NCBI RefSeq assembly: GCF_025809055.1
Contig: NZ_CP075529.1
Location: 1,798,001 to 1,862,000, forward strand
Length of the DNA: 64,000 nucleotides
DNA from: Devosia sp.
GTDB lineage: Bacteria > Pseudomonadota > Alphaproteobacteria > Rhizobiales > Devosiaceae
Direction of reading: 5' to 3'
Within the stretch, counting starts at the first letter, position 1. Each line of letters begins with the position of its first letter. Position numbers and translations under genes: made by a program. This document shows positions 34,255-43,950 of the stretch, piece after piece. Under the pieces are notes generated by a model, which was given only the letters and a program-made list of their open reading frames with translations, made no database searches and had not been told where the DNA came from.

Positions 34255-35922
34255 ATGTATTTCATAGTTGTGCAGCTGGCCGCGGCAATCGTGCTCTTGC
34301 TTTGGGCGGTCCGCATGGTGCGCACGGCGGTCGAGCGCGCCTATTCGGCACAACTCAAGCGCGCTCTGGGTCATGCCGAAAAAAGTGCGTTATCAGCGGC
34401 CAGTGTTGGCGCCGTCATGGCCGTGGCCCTGCAGAGTTCGACCGCCGTTGCCGCGCTGGCATCGGGCTTTGCCTCAGGTGGCCTGCTCGCAGGAGCAACC
34501 GGCCTCTCCCTGGTCCTGGGGGCCTATTTCGGATCGGCCGTCGTGGCCAGCATCCTGTCGTTCGACCTGTCGCTGCTGATGGCCCCGCTGATCATCATCG
34601 GTGGCATCCTGTTTCTGCGCGGAAACTCGCGCCAGACCAAACAGCTGGGCCGCATGATCCTGGGTGTCGCCTTCGTGCTGCTCTCGCTCGAAATGGTCTC
34701 CGAGGCCACGGCACCCTGGCGCGGCAGCGATCTGTTGCAGGCAGCAGTCGGCTATTTGCGCGGCGATCCCTGGACCGGCTTTCTGGTCGCTGCCGCGATC
34801 ACCTGGCTGTCCTACTCATCCGTTGCCAGCGTGCTCGTCATCATCACCTTCGGCGCAGCCGGCGTAATTCCGCTGGAAATCGCATCGGCGCTGGTTCTGG
34901 GGGCCAATCTGGGCGGCACCCTTATCGCATTCGGCATGACCAGAGGGGGCGACGTGCGCGCCAGGCGGATCGCGATTGGTGCGGTTGTCCTGCGCGGTGG
35001 CGGGGCGGTGATCTTCCTTATCGCGCTACAGTTCTTGCTGCCGGCACTTGCGCAATTGCCGGGAAATGTGGGGCAGCAGGCAAGCCTGCTGCATATCGGG
35101 TTCAACCTCGCCATCCTGATCATCGGCCTCCCCCTCGCCGCCCCGGTAACGCGGCTGCTCAATCGCCTGGTCAAGGAGGCGCCATCCGCCGAGTCCGCCG
35201 ACATTGCCCGCTTCCGCCAGACTGCCCTTGGCAGCGGGCATAAAGGTAATGTGGACGTGGCGCTGGCCAGCGCCATGCGCGAATTGCTGCGCATGAGCGA
35301 GATGGTCGAGGTCATGCTGCAGCCGGCCATCGAGATCCTGAGAACAGATGACAAGACCGCGATCCGCAGGGTCAAGGCACTGGAGCCTGAAGTCGACCAG
35401 GCCAATTCATCCATCAAACTGTTTCTGACGCAACTCGACTGGAATGAGATGGACGACGAGCAGGCCCGCCGCGCCTCCGATCTCAGCACTTACGCTGTCA
35501 GCCTGGAGCAGGCAGCCGACATCATCGTCCGGCAGTTGCTGCGCGTCGCCGATCAATTGCAGGAACGTCGCCTCACCTTTTCAGAGGCTGGCTGGGGAGA
35601 ATTGATCGACCTGCATGCGCGGGTCATGAGCAATCTGCAACTCGCCCTCAATGTGCTGGTTTCCGAAGATGTGGAGTCGGCGCGCCAGCTGGTATCGGAG
35701 AAGGACGCGGTTGGCGTCATGGAGCGCAAGAGCATGGGCGACCACTTTTCGCGCCTGCGCTCGGGCAATCCGAACAGCTTTGAAACCAGTGAACTTCACC
35801 TCGAAACCGTGCGCTCGCTGCGCCGGGTCAATTCCCTGCTGTGCGGCATCGCCTATTCGATCCTGAGTGAGCACGGTGAACTGCTCAACTCACGCCTCGC
35901 CCGCCGCTCCGCTGCGACCTGA
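34255..35922 (+). CDS. Na/Pi cotransporter family protein with PhoU-like C-terminus
   Basis: Membrane protein of 555 residues. About eight to ten hydrophobic segments run from MYFIVVQLAAAIVLLLWAV to about residue 310. They include the two inverted family repeats with glutamine-serine motifs, VAVALQSSTAVAALASGF and the related TWLSYSSVASVLVIITFG (QSS replaced by YSS in the second). A helical PhoU-like domain follows (about 340-540). The usual role is sodium-coupled phosphate transport, but many bacterial members are unproven. I start at the ATG at 34255, after GGGAG; the frame is open further upstream but has no membrane protein character there. Phosphate ties in with the divergent ugp operon. 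Confidence 0.88.
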   Translation: MYFIVVQLAAAIVLLLWAVRMVRTAVERAYSAQLKRALGHAEKSALSAASVGAVMAVALQSSTAVAALASGFASGGLLAGATGLSLVLGAYFGSAVVASILSFDLSLLMAPLIIIGGILFLRGNSRQTKQLGRMILGVAFVLLSLEMVSEATAPWRGSDLLQAAVGYLRGDPWTGFLVAAAITWLSYSSVASVLVIITFGAAGVIPLEIASALVLGANLGGTLIAFGMTRGGDVRARRIAIGAVVLRGGGAVIFLIALQFLLPALAQLPGNVGQQASLLHIGFNLAILIIGLPLAAPVTRLLNRLVKEAPSAESADIARFRQTALGSGHKGNVDVALASAMRELLRMSEMVEVMLQPAIEILRTDDKTAIRRVKALEPEVDQANSSIKLFLTQLDWNEMDDEQARRASDLSTYAVSLEQAADIIVRQLLRVADQLQERRLTFSEAGWGELIDLHARVMSNLQLALNVLVSEDVESARQLVSEKDAVGVMERKSMGDHFSRLRSGNPNSFETSELHLETVRSLRRVNSLLCGIAYSILSEHGELLNSRLARRSAAT

Positions 35923-35993
35923 GCGGCGTCCGGCAATTCATCAGGGCTCAAGCGATGAAAGGACGCGCCGGTGGGGATCGGCCATCGACCTGA

Positions 35994-36674
35994 TCAACGG
36001 TGCTCTTTCAGCCGATAACCGACGCCGGGCTCGTTCTCGATGAGGCTGGTTTCGTTGCCGTCCAGCTTGGCCCGCAACTGGCCGACTACCACCCGCAGAT
36101 ACTGCACATCCTCGGTATGAGCCGTGCCCCAGACGCGTTGCAGGGCGTCGGCATGCGTAACCACCCGGCCTTGATGGTCTGCCAGAAGGACGAAAAGCTC
36201 ATACTCCTTCGGCGTCAGATGAATACGCTCATCACCGCGGCGGAGTTCGCGCTTTTCGCGATCCAGAACGATGGAGCCGATGGCTTGCGGACCGGCCGGC
36301 ACTGGCACGGGTTCGACATGGCGCAACGCGACCCGGATGCGGGCCAGCAGTTCGCCGATGCCAAATGGCTTTTCCAGATAGTCGTCGGCTCCGGCGTCGA
36401 GCGCTGCGATTTTTTCTGTCTCCTGGTCGCGGGCCGACAGCACAATGATGGGGACCTTGGAAAAGGCCCGGACTGTGGCGATGACATCCTTGCCATCGCC
36501 ATCGGGCAGGCCCAGATCAAGCACGATGAGCGCGGGGGCACGGATGGCCGCAAGGCGCTTGGCCATGGCAGCGGTGTCAGCCGTCTCGACTTCAAAATCG
36601 ACTGCCTCGAGCGCAGGTCGCAGAAAACGCTGGATCTGCGGCTCATCATCGACGACGAGGATCCGGGGCTTCAT
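35994..36674 (-). CDS. kdpE: KdpE response regulator
   Basis: OmpR-type two-component regulator that activates kdp transcription when potassium is low. The 226 residues have a receiver domain with acidic pocket VVDDEPQ, phosphoryl-accepting Asp53 in LDLGLPDGDG and the lysine in YLEKPFG. A winged-helix output domain follows (IHLTPKEYELFVLLADHQGR, ending near GVGYRLKEH). It starts 4 bp inside the end of kdpD (overlap ATGA). It is the last gene of the kdp transcript and converges on the Na/Pi gene. Confidence 0.95.
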   Translation of the reverse strand: MKPRILVVDDEPQIQRFLRPALEAVDFEVETADTAAMAKRLAAIRAPALIVLDLGLPDGDGKDVIATVRAFSKVPIIVLSARDQETEKIAALDAGADDYLEKPFGIGELLARIRVALRHVEPVPVPAGPQAIGSIVLDREKRELRRGDERIHLTPKEYELFVLLADHQGRVVTHADALQRVWGTAHTEDVQYLRVVVGQLRAKLDGNETSLIENEPGVGYRLKEHR

Positions 36675-39331
36675 GAACCAGCCTCTTCGGCGCGTGGCAA
36701 TCTGACGATGAAGCGCGTGCCGCGACGCCGCAAGGCGGGGCTCTCCGCCTTGATCGAGCCACCCATGGCCTGAACAAAGCCCCGCGCAATGGCAAGTCCA
36801 AGTCCGGTGCCTGCCTGGCGGCCATCGCCCTTGGAGCGACGGTAGAATTTTTCGAAGACCTTTTCCAACTCGTCCTCGGGAATACCCTTGCCCTGATCGG
36901 TCACGGCAATGGCGATGTCGCCTCCCTCTGGCCGGGCATGCACAGTAATCGCGCCGTCGCCGCCATATTTCCTGGCATTATCGAGGAGGTTGAACAACAC
37001 CTGTTCGAGCAGCGCCGGGTCGCCGCTGGCCTGAGGCAGATCTTTGGCCAGGCTTGTCTGGACATCGAGCGCGGCATGCAGACGCCGGGCGCGCTGGATG
37101 GATGCGGTGAGAACCGCCTCGACATCGACCTCTTGGCCGCGAACGCTGCTCATCCCGGCCTCAATCCGCGTCATCTCGAAGAGATTGCCGACGAAGCGAT
37201 TGAGCCTGCCGGCCTCTTCCTCGATGGAGGCCAAGAGGTCAGCGCGACTGGCCTCGGGCAGCCGGTCACCCAACTCCCGGAGCGTCGTGACTGCCCCGGT
37301 TATGGCCGCCAGTGGCGTGCGCAGGTCGTGTGAGAGTGACGACAGAAGCGCGCCCTGTATTTTCTGCCCCTCGCGCGCGACCGAGGCACTCGTGTTCTCG
37401 CGCGTCAACCGCGCCCGGTCCAGGGCGATGGCTGATTGCTCGAGCAGAGCGCTCAACGTGCGCTGCTCAGCCTCCGGTGGCGGCCCATCCTCATGCACCA
37501 TGGCAAGGCCGACAACGCCGAGCACCCGTTGGCCAGAGAGGATCGGGCGGAACAGGTAAGGCACCTGCGGGAGGGTCCCGGTCAGGAAGCCGGAAGCCTC
37601 ACGCTTGTCGGAAGCCCACCGCGCCGCGGTCATCGCCGTCCCATCCAGATCCTGATCCGGCGGCCAGGCCGATGCGAGGATGAGCTCTCCGGCTTCATCG
37701 GGCGCGAGGACCACACTCGCTCGCCCCAGGGCGCCATGCAAATGGCTGGCAATGGTATCGAGCACCTGCTCCCGGCCGAAGGCGCCAGACATCTTGCGAG
37801 CAAAATCGAGAAGGGCCTGGGCCTGTCGCGTCTGCTGGCTTGAGCGATCGATACTGAGGCGCAACCGAGCTGCCAGTTGCCCGGCCGCCAACGCCACGGC
37901 GACGAATATGGCCAGCGACAGCACCTCTTCGGGCTGGGCAATCGTCAACCTGCCGGTAGGATCGATGAAGAAGAAATTGTAGGCAAGGAACGACAGAACC
38001 GAGGCCAGCAAGGCGGAGAACCGGCCCGCAATCACCGCCGCCACAAGGACGGCCGCCAGAAACAGCATGGAGAGGTTTTGCAGCGCCACGAGCGCAGAAA
38101 GGCCAAGTCCAAGCAGCGTCGTCGCGCCGACCGCCAGTACGGGCACGCCGAGGGATAGGAACCATTCAGGGACGCTGCGCCGCTGGGGCCGCACGCGCCT
38201 CGTCCGGCCGGGTTCGAAAGCGACGACGTGGACGCCGATATCGCCGGCCTTTTGCAAAAGTGCGTCCGGCAGTGAGCGGCGCCAGAACGCCTTGCTGGTG
38301 CTGCGACCGATCACGATCTGGGTGGCATTCTCGCGCCGTGCTGCCTTGAGGATGGCCTCCACGAAATCGTCGCCGGTTTCACGACGGATGACGGCGCCGA
38401 GTCGCTCGGCGAGCCGCAAAGTCGCTTCGAGCCTGTCGCTGGCCTCGGGACTGGGCGGCAGTCCGTGGGCGCGCGCGATTGAGAGCACGGTCCAACGCGC
38501 ATTGAGCCCGGAGGCCAGGCGGCTGGCCTCCCGCACCACGCGTTCGGACATATCGTCCGGACCAACGCAGACCAGCAGGCGCTCACCCGTGGCCCAGGGT
38601 CCTTCAATTGCGCTCTGTCGCAAGAAATCGACCATCTGGTCGTCGACCCGGTCGGCGGCCCGCCTCAGGCTCAGCTCGCGCAGGGCGGTGAGTGTCGCAG
38701 GCCTGAAAAAACCATCAATTGCCCGCCCTGCATTTTCTGGCAGATAGACCTTCCCGGCCCTGAGCCGCTCGATCAGTTCGGCCGGCGGCAAGTCGACCAG
38801 CACCACTTCATCGGCCTGCTTGAGGACGATGTCGGGAACGGTCTCGCGCACCGGCACGCCTGCAATGCGGGCCACCAGATCCGAAAGGCTTTCGAGATGC
38901 TGGATGTTGAGCGCCGTCCACACATCGATGCCGGCACCGATCAACTCGGCGATGTCCTGATGCCGCTTGGGGTGACGGGCGCCTGGAGGGTTGGAATGGG
39001 CCAGTTCATCCACGACAATCAATTGCGGATGGCGCGTAAGGGCGGCATCAAGATCGAGCTCGCCATAGTCACCGGCGCCATGGGCGCGGGGCAGCATTTC
39101 CAAACCTTGGGCCAAGGCTGCAGTCTCCGGCCGGCCATGCGTCTCGACAAGGCCGATGACCACATCGGTTCCCTTGGCAAGCTGGGCACGGGCACGCTCA
39201 AGCATTGCATAAGTCTTGCCGACACCTGGCGCCATGCCGAGAAAAATCGTGAGCTTGCCGCGCCCTTCGCGCGCGGCAAGCTTCAAGAGGGCCTCGGGGT
39301 CGGCCCGGTTCGCGTCGGCAGGCTGGCTCAT
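36671..39331 (-). CDS. kdpD: KdpD potassium-sensing histidine kinase
   Basis: Membrane sensor kinase of 886 residues, normal for KdpD. The cytoplasmic KdpD domain comes first with Walker A LGMAPGVGKTYAML (near residue 30) and VDELAHSN. A universal-stress-type domain follows (RLLVCVGPDDMSERVV). Four membrane segments lie near residues 385-490. Then come a GAF-like region, the HisKA box SSLSHDLRTPLAA and the HATPase with NLLDNARKYGG and GTGLGLAIARGFV. The ATG at 39331 begins one base before the kdpC stop region; an upstream in-frame start is not needed. It phosphorylates KdpE. Confidence 0.95.
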   Translation of the reverse strand: MSQPADANRADPEALLKLAAREGRGKLTIFLGMAPGVGKTYAMLERARAQLAKGTDVVIGLVETHGRPETAALAQGLEMLPRAHGAGDYGELDLDAALTRHPQLIVVDELAHSNPPGARHPKRHQDIAELIGAGIDVWTALNIQHLESLSDLVARIAGVPVRETVPDIVLKQADEVVLVDLPPAELIERLRAGKVYLPENAGRAIDGFFRPATLTALRELSLRRAADRVDDQMVDFLRQSAIEGPWATGERLLVCVGPDDMSERVVREASRLASGLNARWTVLSIARAHGLPPSPEASDRLEATLRLAERLGAVIRRETGDDFVEAILKAARRENATQIVIGRSTSKAFWRRSLPDALLQKAGDIGVHVVAFEPGRTRRVRPQRRSVPEWFLSLGVPVLAVGATTLLGLGLSALVALQNLSMLFLAAVLVAAVIAGRFSALLASVLSFLAYNFFFIDPTGRLTIAQPEEVLSLAIFVAVALAAGQLAARLRLSIDRSSQQTRQAQALLDFARKMSGAFGREQVLDTIASHLHGALGRASVVLAPDEAGELILASAWPPDQDLDGTAMTAARWASDKREASGFLTGTLPQVPYLFRPILSGQRVLGVVGLAMVHEDGPPPEAEQRTLSALLEQSAIALDRARLTRENTSASVAREGQKIQGALLSSLSHDLRTPLAAITGAVTTLRELGDRLPEASRADLLASIEEEAGRLNRFVGNLFEMTRIEAGMSSVRGQEVDVEAVLTASIQRARRLHAALDVQTSLAKDLPQASGDPALLEQVLFNLLDNARKYGGDGAITVHARPEGGDIAIAVTDQGKGIPEDELEKVFEKFYRRSKGDGRQAGTGLGLAIARGFVQAMGGSIKAESPALRRRGTRFIVRLPRAEEAGS

Positions 39332-39332
39332 T

Positions 39333-39899
39333 TCATTCCGCCAAAGGCGTCTCTTGGTCGAGCGCCAGATTAAGCGCAAGCACGTTGACGCGGGGTTCGC
39401 CGAATATACCCAAGGTCGGCCGCTCCGTCATGCGATCGAGAAGAGCCTGGACGACGGCCGGCTGCGTGTTGCGCGCCTCTGCCACACGGGCCACCTGCAG
39501 GGCTGCGTATTCGGGGGAGATGTGCGGATCAAGACCCGAGCCGGACGTCGTCGCCGCATCCGCGGGCAGCGATGCCTGGCGGGATGCTGCAACGGTTTCG
39601 GCGGCCCGCTGCACCAGGCGGGCATCGGTGGCGCCCAGATTGGAGCCACTCGAGGCGCCTGCATTGTAAGGGTTTGGGCTAGTAGCGGAGGGCCTCCCCC
39701 AGAAGTACTGCGCAGACGCAAAGGTCTGGCCGATCAGCTCTGATCCCACCAATACGCCATTGCGCTCGATGCGGCTGCCATTCGCCTGATACGGGAAAAC
39801 GGCCTGGCCTATGCCGGTCATGGCCAATGGATAGGCGATGCCGGTGAGCAGGGTAAAAGCCAGGGTGAAGACGATTGCGGGACGAATTTGAATGAGCAT
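39333..39899 (-). CDS. kdpC: KdpC, potassium-transporting ATPase subunit
   Basis: Periplasm-facing stabilising subunit of the Kdp pump, 188 residues. One N-terminal membrane segment (PAIVFTLAFTLLTGIAYPLA) is followed by NGSRIERNGVLVGSELIGQ and the conserved YFWGRPSAT. The C-terminal part has the family GSGLDPHISPEYA. It is separated from kdpB by 10 bp and abuts kdpD, so all subunits and the sensor are expressed together. Confidence 0.95.
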   Translation of the reverse strand: MLIQIRPAIVFTLAFTLLTGIAYPLAMTGIGQAVFPYQANGSRIERNGVLVGSELIGQTFASAQYFWGRPSATSPNPYNAGASSGSNLGATDARLVQRAAETVAASRQASLPADAATTSGSGLDPHISPEYAALQVARVAEARNTQPAVVQALLDRMTERPTLGIFGEPRVNVLALNLALDQETPLAE

Positions 39900-39909
39900 G
39901 GTCGTATTC

Positions 39910-41967
39910 CTAGATGATGCCCAGCGCGGTCACGGCCATGTCCACCAGCTTGATGCCGACGAACGGAGCGACCAGACCACCCAGCCCGTAGATGAGCAGG
40001 TTGCGCGACAGCAGCGCCGCCGCGCCGACGGGCCGATAGGTGACACCGCGCAGGGCCAGCGGGATCAGTGCGACGATGACGAGGGCGTTGAAGATGACGG
40101 CCGAGAGAATGGCCGATTGCGGGGAGGTGAGGCCCATGATGTTGAGGGCGTTGAGACCAGGATAGGTGGCCACGAACAAGGCCGGGATGATGGCAAAATA
40201 CTTGGCCACGTCATTGGCGATGGAGAAGGTGGTGAGCGCCCCGCGCGTCATCAGGATCTGCTTGCCGATTTCGACAATCTCGATGAGCTTGGTCGGGCTC
40301 GAATCCAGGTCCACCATATTCCCGGCCTCGCGGGCCGCCTGGGTGCCCGATTGCATGGCCACGCCAACATCGGCCTGGGCCAGAGCCGGCGCGTCATTGG
40401 TACCGTCTCCGCACATGGCCACGAGGCGCCCGCCGGTCTGTTCGCGACGGATAAAGTCCAGCTTCTGCTCGGGCGTGGCTTCGGCGAGGAAATCATCGAC
40501 GCCCGCCTCCGAGGCAATGGCCGCCGCCGTGACAGGATTGTCACCGGTCACCATGACGGTGCGGATACCCATGGCCCTGAGGGCGGCAAATCGTTCTTTG
40601 ATACCCGGCTTGACCACATCCTTGAGGTGGACAACGCCGAGCAGACGATCGGCCTCGGCAACGGCCAGTGGCGTCCCGCCGGAACGGGCAATGGCATCGA
40701 CCGCCTTGTTGAACTCAGTGCCAGCCTGGGCCTTGTCGACGCCGACAAAGCGCATCACGGCATCCACCGCACCCTTGCGGATGCGCCGGCCCTCGACATC
40801 GACACCCGACAGGCGCGTCTGGGCCGAAAAGGGAATAAACGATGTCGCGCTGGCAGCATGAGCCGGCTCGATCACATGGTATTCATCGCGCGCCAGGGCC
40901 ACGATCGACCGGCCTTCGGCGGTCTCGTCGGCGAGGCTAGCCATCAGCACGGCCTCAGCCAGGTCCTTTTCTTTGACACCGTCAACGGGGATGAATTCGG
41001 ACGCCATGCGGTTGCCGAAGGTGATGGTGCCGGTCTTGTCGAGCAGCAGCGTGTCGACATCGCCAGCCGCTTCCACAGCGCGGCCCGAGGTCGCGACGAC
41101 ATTGAAGCGGATCAGGCGATCCATGCCGGCGATACCGATAGCCGAGAACAGGCCACCGATCGTGGTCGGGATCAGTGTGACGAGCAGCGCGGCCAGCACG
41201 GCCACGGAGAGATCGGTGCCCGAGTAAAGGGCCAGTCCATAAAGCGTGACCACGGCGATCAGGAAGATCAGCGTCAGACCCGAAAGCAGGATCGAGAGAG
41301 CAATCTCGTTGGGGGTCTTCTGCCGCTTGGCGCCCTCGATGAGACCGATCATCCGGTCGACGAAGCCCTCGCCCGGCCTCGTCGTGATGCGCACCTTGAG
41401 CCAATCGGAGATGACCTGGGTGCCACCGGTAACCGCCGAACGGTCGCCACCCGCTTCCCGGATGACGGGGGCGGATTCACCGGTGATGGCACTCTCGTTG
41501 ACCGAGGCAACGCCTTCGATGACTTCGCCATCGCCCGGAATGAGGTCGTTGACCTCGACGATAACCACGTCGCCAACCTTGAGGCGGCTGGCCGGAATGA
41601 CCTCGGAAGCGTGGTCGCCGGCCTTTTCAGGAAACAGCAGTTTCTTGGCGAATAGGTCGGTCTTGGAGCGCCGCAGACTTTCGGCCTGCGCCTTGCCCCT
41701 ACCCTCTGCCACGGCTTCGGAAAGGCAGGCAAAGAGCACAGTGAACCAGAGCCAGAGGGCAATCTGACCCGAAAACGCAACGGTCCCGCTGCCGGTCACA
41801 AGATCCTGGACAAGCAGGGCGGTGACCAGCACGGCCACGATCTCGGTGACGAAGATCACCGGATTGCGGATCAACTGGCGCGGGTCGAGTTTAATTACGG
41901 CGTCCCGCAGGGCCGGCACCAGAATGGCCGGGCTGAAGACGGAGATGGGTTTTGCGGAAGTGGACAT
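39910..41967 (-). CDS. kdpB: KdpB, P-type ATPase subunit of potassium pump
   Basis: Catalytic ATP-hydrolysing subunit of the Kdp complex, 685 residues. The phosphorylated aspartate is Asp310 in LLLDKTGTITFGN, and the TGES loop is in SAITGESAPVIRE. The hinge region is VMVTGDNPVTAAAIA followed by GDGTNDAPALAQADVGVAM. Membrane segments flank these as in other P-type ATPases. It lies 12 bp after kdpA and 10 bp before kdpC. No unusual residues were seen in the catalytic motifs. Confidence 0.96.
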   Translation of the reverse strand: MSTSAKPISVFSPAILVPALRDAVIKLDPRQLIRNPVIFVTEIVAVLVTALLVQDLVTGSGTVAFSGQIALWLWFTVLFACLSEAVAEGRGKAQAESLRRSKTDLFAKKLLFPEKAGDHASEVIPASRLKVGDVVIVEVNDLIPGDGEVIEGVASVNESAITGESAPVIREAGGDRSAVTGGTQVISDWLKVRITTRPGEGFVDRMIGLIEGAKRQKTPNEIALSILLSGLTLIFLIAVVTLYGLALYSGTDLSVAVLAALLVTLIPTTIGGLFSAIGIAGMDRLIRFNVVATSGRAVEAAGDVDTLLLDKTGTITFGNRMASEFIPVDGVKEKDLAEAVLMASLADETAEGRSIVALARDEYHVIEPAHAASATSFIPFSAQTRLSGVDVEGRRIRKGAVDAVMRFVGVDKAQAGTEFNKAVDAIARSGGTPLAVAEADRLLGVVHLKDVVKPGIKERFAALRAMGIRTVMVTGDNPVTAAAIASEAGVDDFLAEATPEQKLDFIRREQTGGRLVAMCGDGTNDAPALAQADVGVAMQSGTQAAREAGNMVDLDSSPTKLIEIVEIGKQILMTRGALTTFSIANDVAKYFAIIPALFVATYPGLNALNIMGLTSPQSAILSAVIFNALVIVALIPLALRGVTYRPVGAAALLSRNLLIYGLGGLVAPFVGIKLVDMAVTALGII

Positions 41968-41979
41968 GATGGAGGGTCC

Positions 41980-43689
41980 TTAGAAGCTCTGGCCAGCGAG
42001 CATGGCGAAATGCTCGGCGATGGGCCCGAGAGCCAGGGCGGGGAAGAACTGCAATCCGCCCATGATGAGGATGATGCCGATCAGGAGCCCGACAAAGAGC
42101 GGCCGGTCGGTGGGGAATGTGCCCGACGAGGCGGGGACGCGTGGCTTGGTGGCCAGCGATCCGGCAATTGCCAGAACCGGCACGATACAAGCGAACCGTC
42201 CGAGCAGCATGGCTATGCCCAGGGTGGTATTGTACCAGGGCGTATTGCCGCTCAGGCCGCCGAAGGCCGACCCGTTATTGCCTGCAGCCGACGAGAAGGC
42301 ATAGAGGATTTCGCTCAGGCCGTGCGGTCCGGGCGTGTTGATCGCACTGACGCCGAATTCAACGACGGCAGACACAGCCGTGAAACCCAGAATGGCCAGT
42401 GGCAGGATGAGGACGGCCAGCATGGCCAGCTTCATTTCGCGGGCCTCGATCTTCTTGCCCAGGAATTCAGGCGTGCGCCCAACCATCAGGCCGGCCACGA
42501 AGACGGCGAGAATGGCAAAGATGATCATCCCGTAAAGTCCCGACCCGACGCCGCCTGGCAGCACCTCGCCCAGTTGGATCAGGAACATGGGGATCATGCC
42601 CCCCAGCGGGGTGAGCGAGGAATGCATGCCATTGACGCCACCGTCGGAAAGGCCCGTCGTGACGGCCGCATAGAGCGCGGTCATGGCTTGGCCGAAGCGC
42701 ACTTCCTTGCCTTCCATATTGCCCTGTGCGGCCTCGACGCCCACGGCATGGAGTAGCGGATTGCCAGCGGTTTCGGCCCAGTAAACGCCGCCGATGCCTG
42801 CGGTCAGGAGCACGAGGGTGACCGCGATCAGGGCCCAGCCCTGGCGACGGCTGCCGACCAACTGGCCAAAACTATAGACCAGCGCCAGCGAGATCGAGAG
42901 CATGGCAATGATGTTGAGATAGTTCGAGAACGCATTGGGATTCTCGAAGGGATGGGCGGCATTGACGTTGAAGAAACCGCCGCCATTGGTGCCCAACTGC
43001 TTGATGGCTTCCTGGCTGGCCACGGGACCCGTGGCAATGGTCTGCGGCGCGCCTTCCAGCGTCGTGGCGACGAAGCTGCCGTCAAGGCTCTGGGGCAGGC
43101 CCAGGGCGATGAAGGCAATCGCAACCAGGATGGCGAGGGGTAGCAGCACGTAGAGCGTTGCGCGGGTCATATCGACCCAGAAATTGCCCAATGCACTGGC
43201 CCTGGAACGCACGAAAGCGCGCGTCGTGGCCATGGCCACGGCGATGCCAGCGGCAGCGGACAGGAAGTTCTGCACGGTCAGGCCCGCCATCTGGCTGAAA
43301 TGGCTCATGGTGGTTTCGCCACCATAGTTCTGCCAGTTGGTATTGGTGACGAAACTGACGGCCGTATTGAAGGCCAGATCAGGCGGCAGGCCAGCAAAGC
43401 CCTGCGGGTTCAGCGGCAGGATGCCCTGCAGGCGCAGAATGGCAAACAGCGCCAGGAACCCGGCAATGCTGAAGGTCAGAATGGCCAGAGCATAGCTCAG
43501 CCATGTCTGTTCCTGGTCCGGATCGACACCGGCCAGGCCATAAAACCCCTTCTCGACCGGGCCGAGAACGGGAGAGAGCCAGGTCCGCTCTCCGGCGAAA
43601 ACGCGAGCCATGTATAGCCCCAGGGGCTTGGCAAGCAAAAGCACTGCGATCAGCACGACGCCGATCTGCAGCCATCCGGTGATGGTCAT
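41980..43689 (-). CDS. kdpA: KdpA, potassium-binding channel-like subunit
   Basis: Potassium-translocating subunit of the Kdp pump, 569 residues with about ten membrane segments. It starts MTITGWLQIGVVLIAVLLL; although the frame is open further upstream, this ATG at 43689 gives the family N-terminus. Selectivity-filter-type loops are visible as TNTNWQNYGGETTMSHF, TNGGGFFNVNAAHPFENP, TTGLSDGGVNGMHSSLTP and AAGNNGSAFGGL, all conserved in KdpA. It follows kdpF by 14 bp. Confidence 0.96.
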   Translation of the reverse strand: MTITGWLQIGVVLIAVLLLAKPLGLYMARVFAGERTWLSPVLGPVEKGFYGLAGVDPDQEQTWLSYALAILTFSIAGFLALFAILRLQGILPLNPQGFAGLPPDLAFNTAVSFVTNTNWQNYGGETTMSHFSQMAGLTVQNFLSAAAGIAVAMATTRAFVRSRASALGNFWVDMTRATLYVLLPLAILVAIAFIALGLPQSLDGSFVATTLEGAPQTIATGPVASQEAIKQLGTNGGGFFNVNAAHPFENPNAFSNYLNIIAMLSISLALVYSFGQLVGSRRQGWALIAVTLVLLTAGIGGVYWAETAGNPLLHAVGVEAAQGNMEGKEVRFGQAMTALYAAVTTGLSDGGVNGMHSSLTPLGGMIPMFLIQLGEVLPGGVGSGLYGMIIFAILAVFVAGLMVGRTPEFLGKKIEAREMKLAMLAVLILPLAILGFTAVSAVVEFGVSAINTPGPHGLSEILYAFSSAAGNNGSAFGGLSGNTPWYNTTLGIAMLLGRFACIVPVLAIAGSLATKPRVPASSGTFPTDRPLFVGLLIGIILIMGGLQFFPALALGPIAEHFAMLAGQSF

Positions 43690-43703
43690 GGAAAGTCTCC
43701 GGC

Positions 43704-43784
43704 TTAGAACCGCTCCGGACGCAGCAGCGTCAGGAGAAGATAGGCTGCAAGGCCTACGGCAGTGACAAAGGCGAGGATCAGCAT
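43704..43784 (-). CDS. kdpF: KdpF, small membrane peptide of the Kdp complex
   Basis: Single-span peptide of 26 residues, MLILAFVTAVGLAAYLLLTL followed by LRPERF, the standard KdpF layout of one hydrophobic helix and a short basic tail. It stabilises the KdpABC complex. It ends 14 bp before kdpA. The gene is too short for routine gene-finders; its position and the characteristic RPERF tail make the call. Its ribosome site is weak (GTGAGAA), so translation may be coupled to the preceding 27-residue peptide. Confidence 0.88.
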   Translation of the reverse strand: MLILAFVTAVGLAAYLLLTLLRPERF

Positions 43785-43792
43785 GGCAATTC

Positions 43793-43876
43793 TCACAGCC
43801 GATTGAGCACGAGTGCGTAGCCCGCAAGCAAAGCGAGCACCCCGGCACCGAGCATGATGAACAGGAAATCGAGCAT
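43793..43876 (-). CDS. 27-residue single-membrane-span peptide upstream of kdpF
   Basis: A short frame encoding MLDFLFIMLGAGVLALLAGY followed by ALVLNRL: one hydrophobic helix and a short basic end, much like KdpF. It has the best ribosome site of the group, GGAGG at 43884-43888, eight bases before the ATG. The stop lies eight bases before the kdpF start, so the two peptides are probably translated together. Similar small genes before kdpF occur in other proteobacteria as far as I recall; no function is established that I know of. Confidence 0.6.
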   Translation of the reverse strand: MLDFLFIMLGAGVLALLAGYALVLNRL

Positions 43877-43950
43877 GGCATGAGCCTCCAAACGAGAAGC
43901 CCAGCAATGCGCCCTTCGCCCGTAAGCATTCCATTCGGATTGCCCGGGAC

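Noticed and set aside
39892..41655. 587-codon open frame on the plus strand opposite kdpB
   Set aside because: The composition is Asp/His/Gln-rich without motifs; the minus strand has all P-type ATPase motifs.
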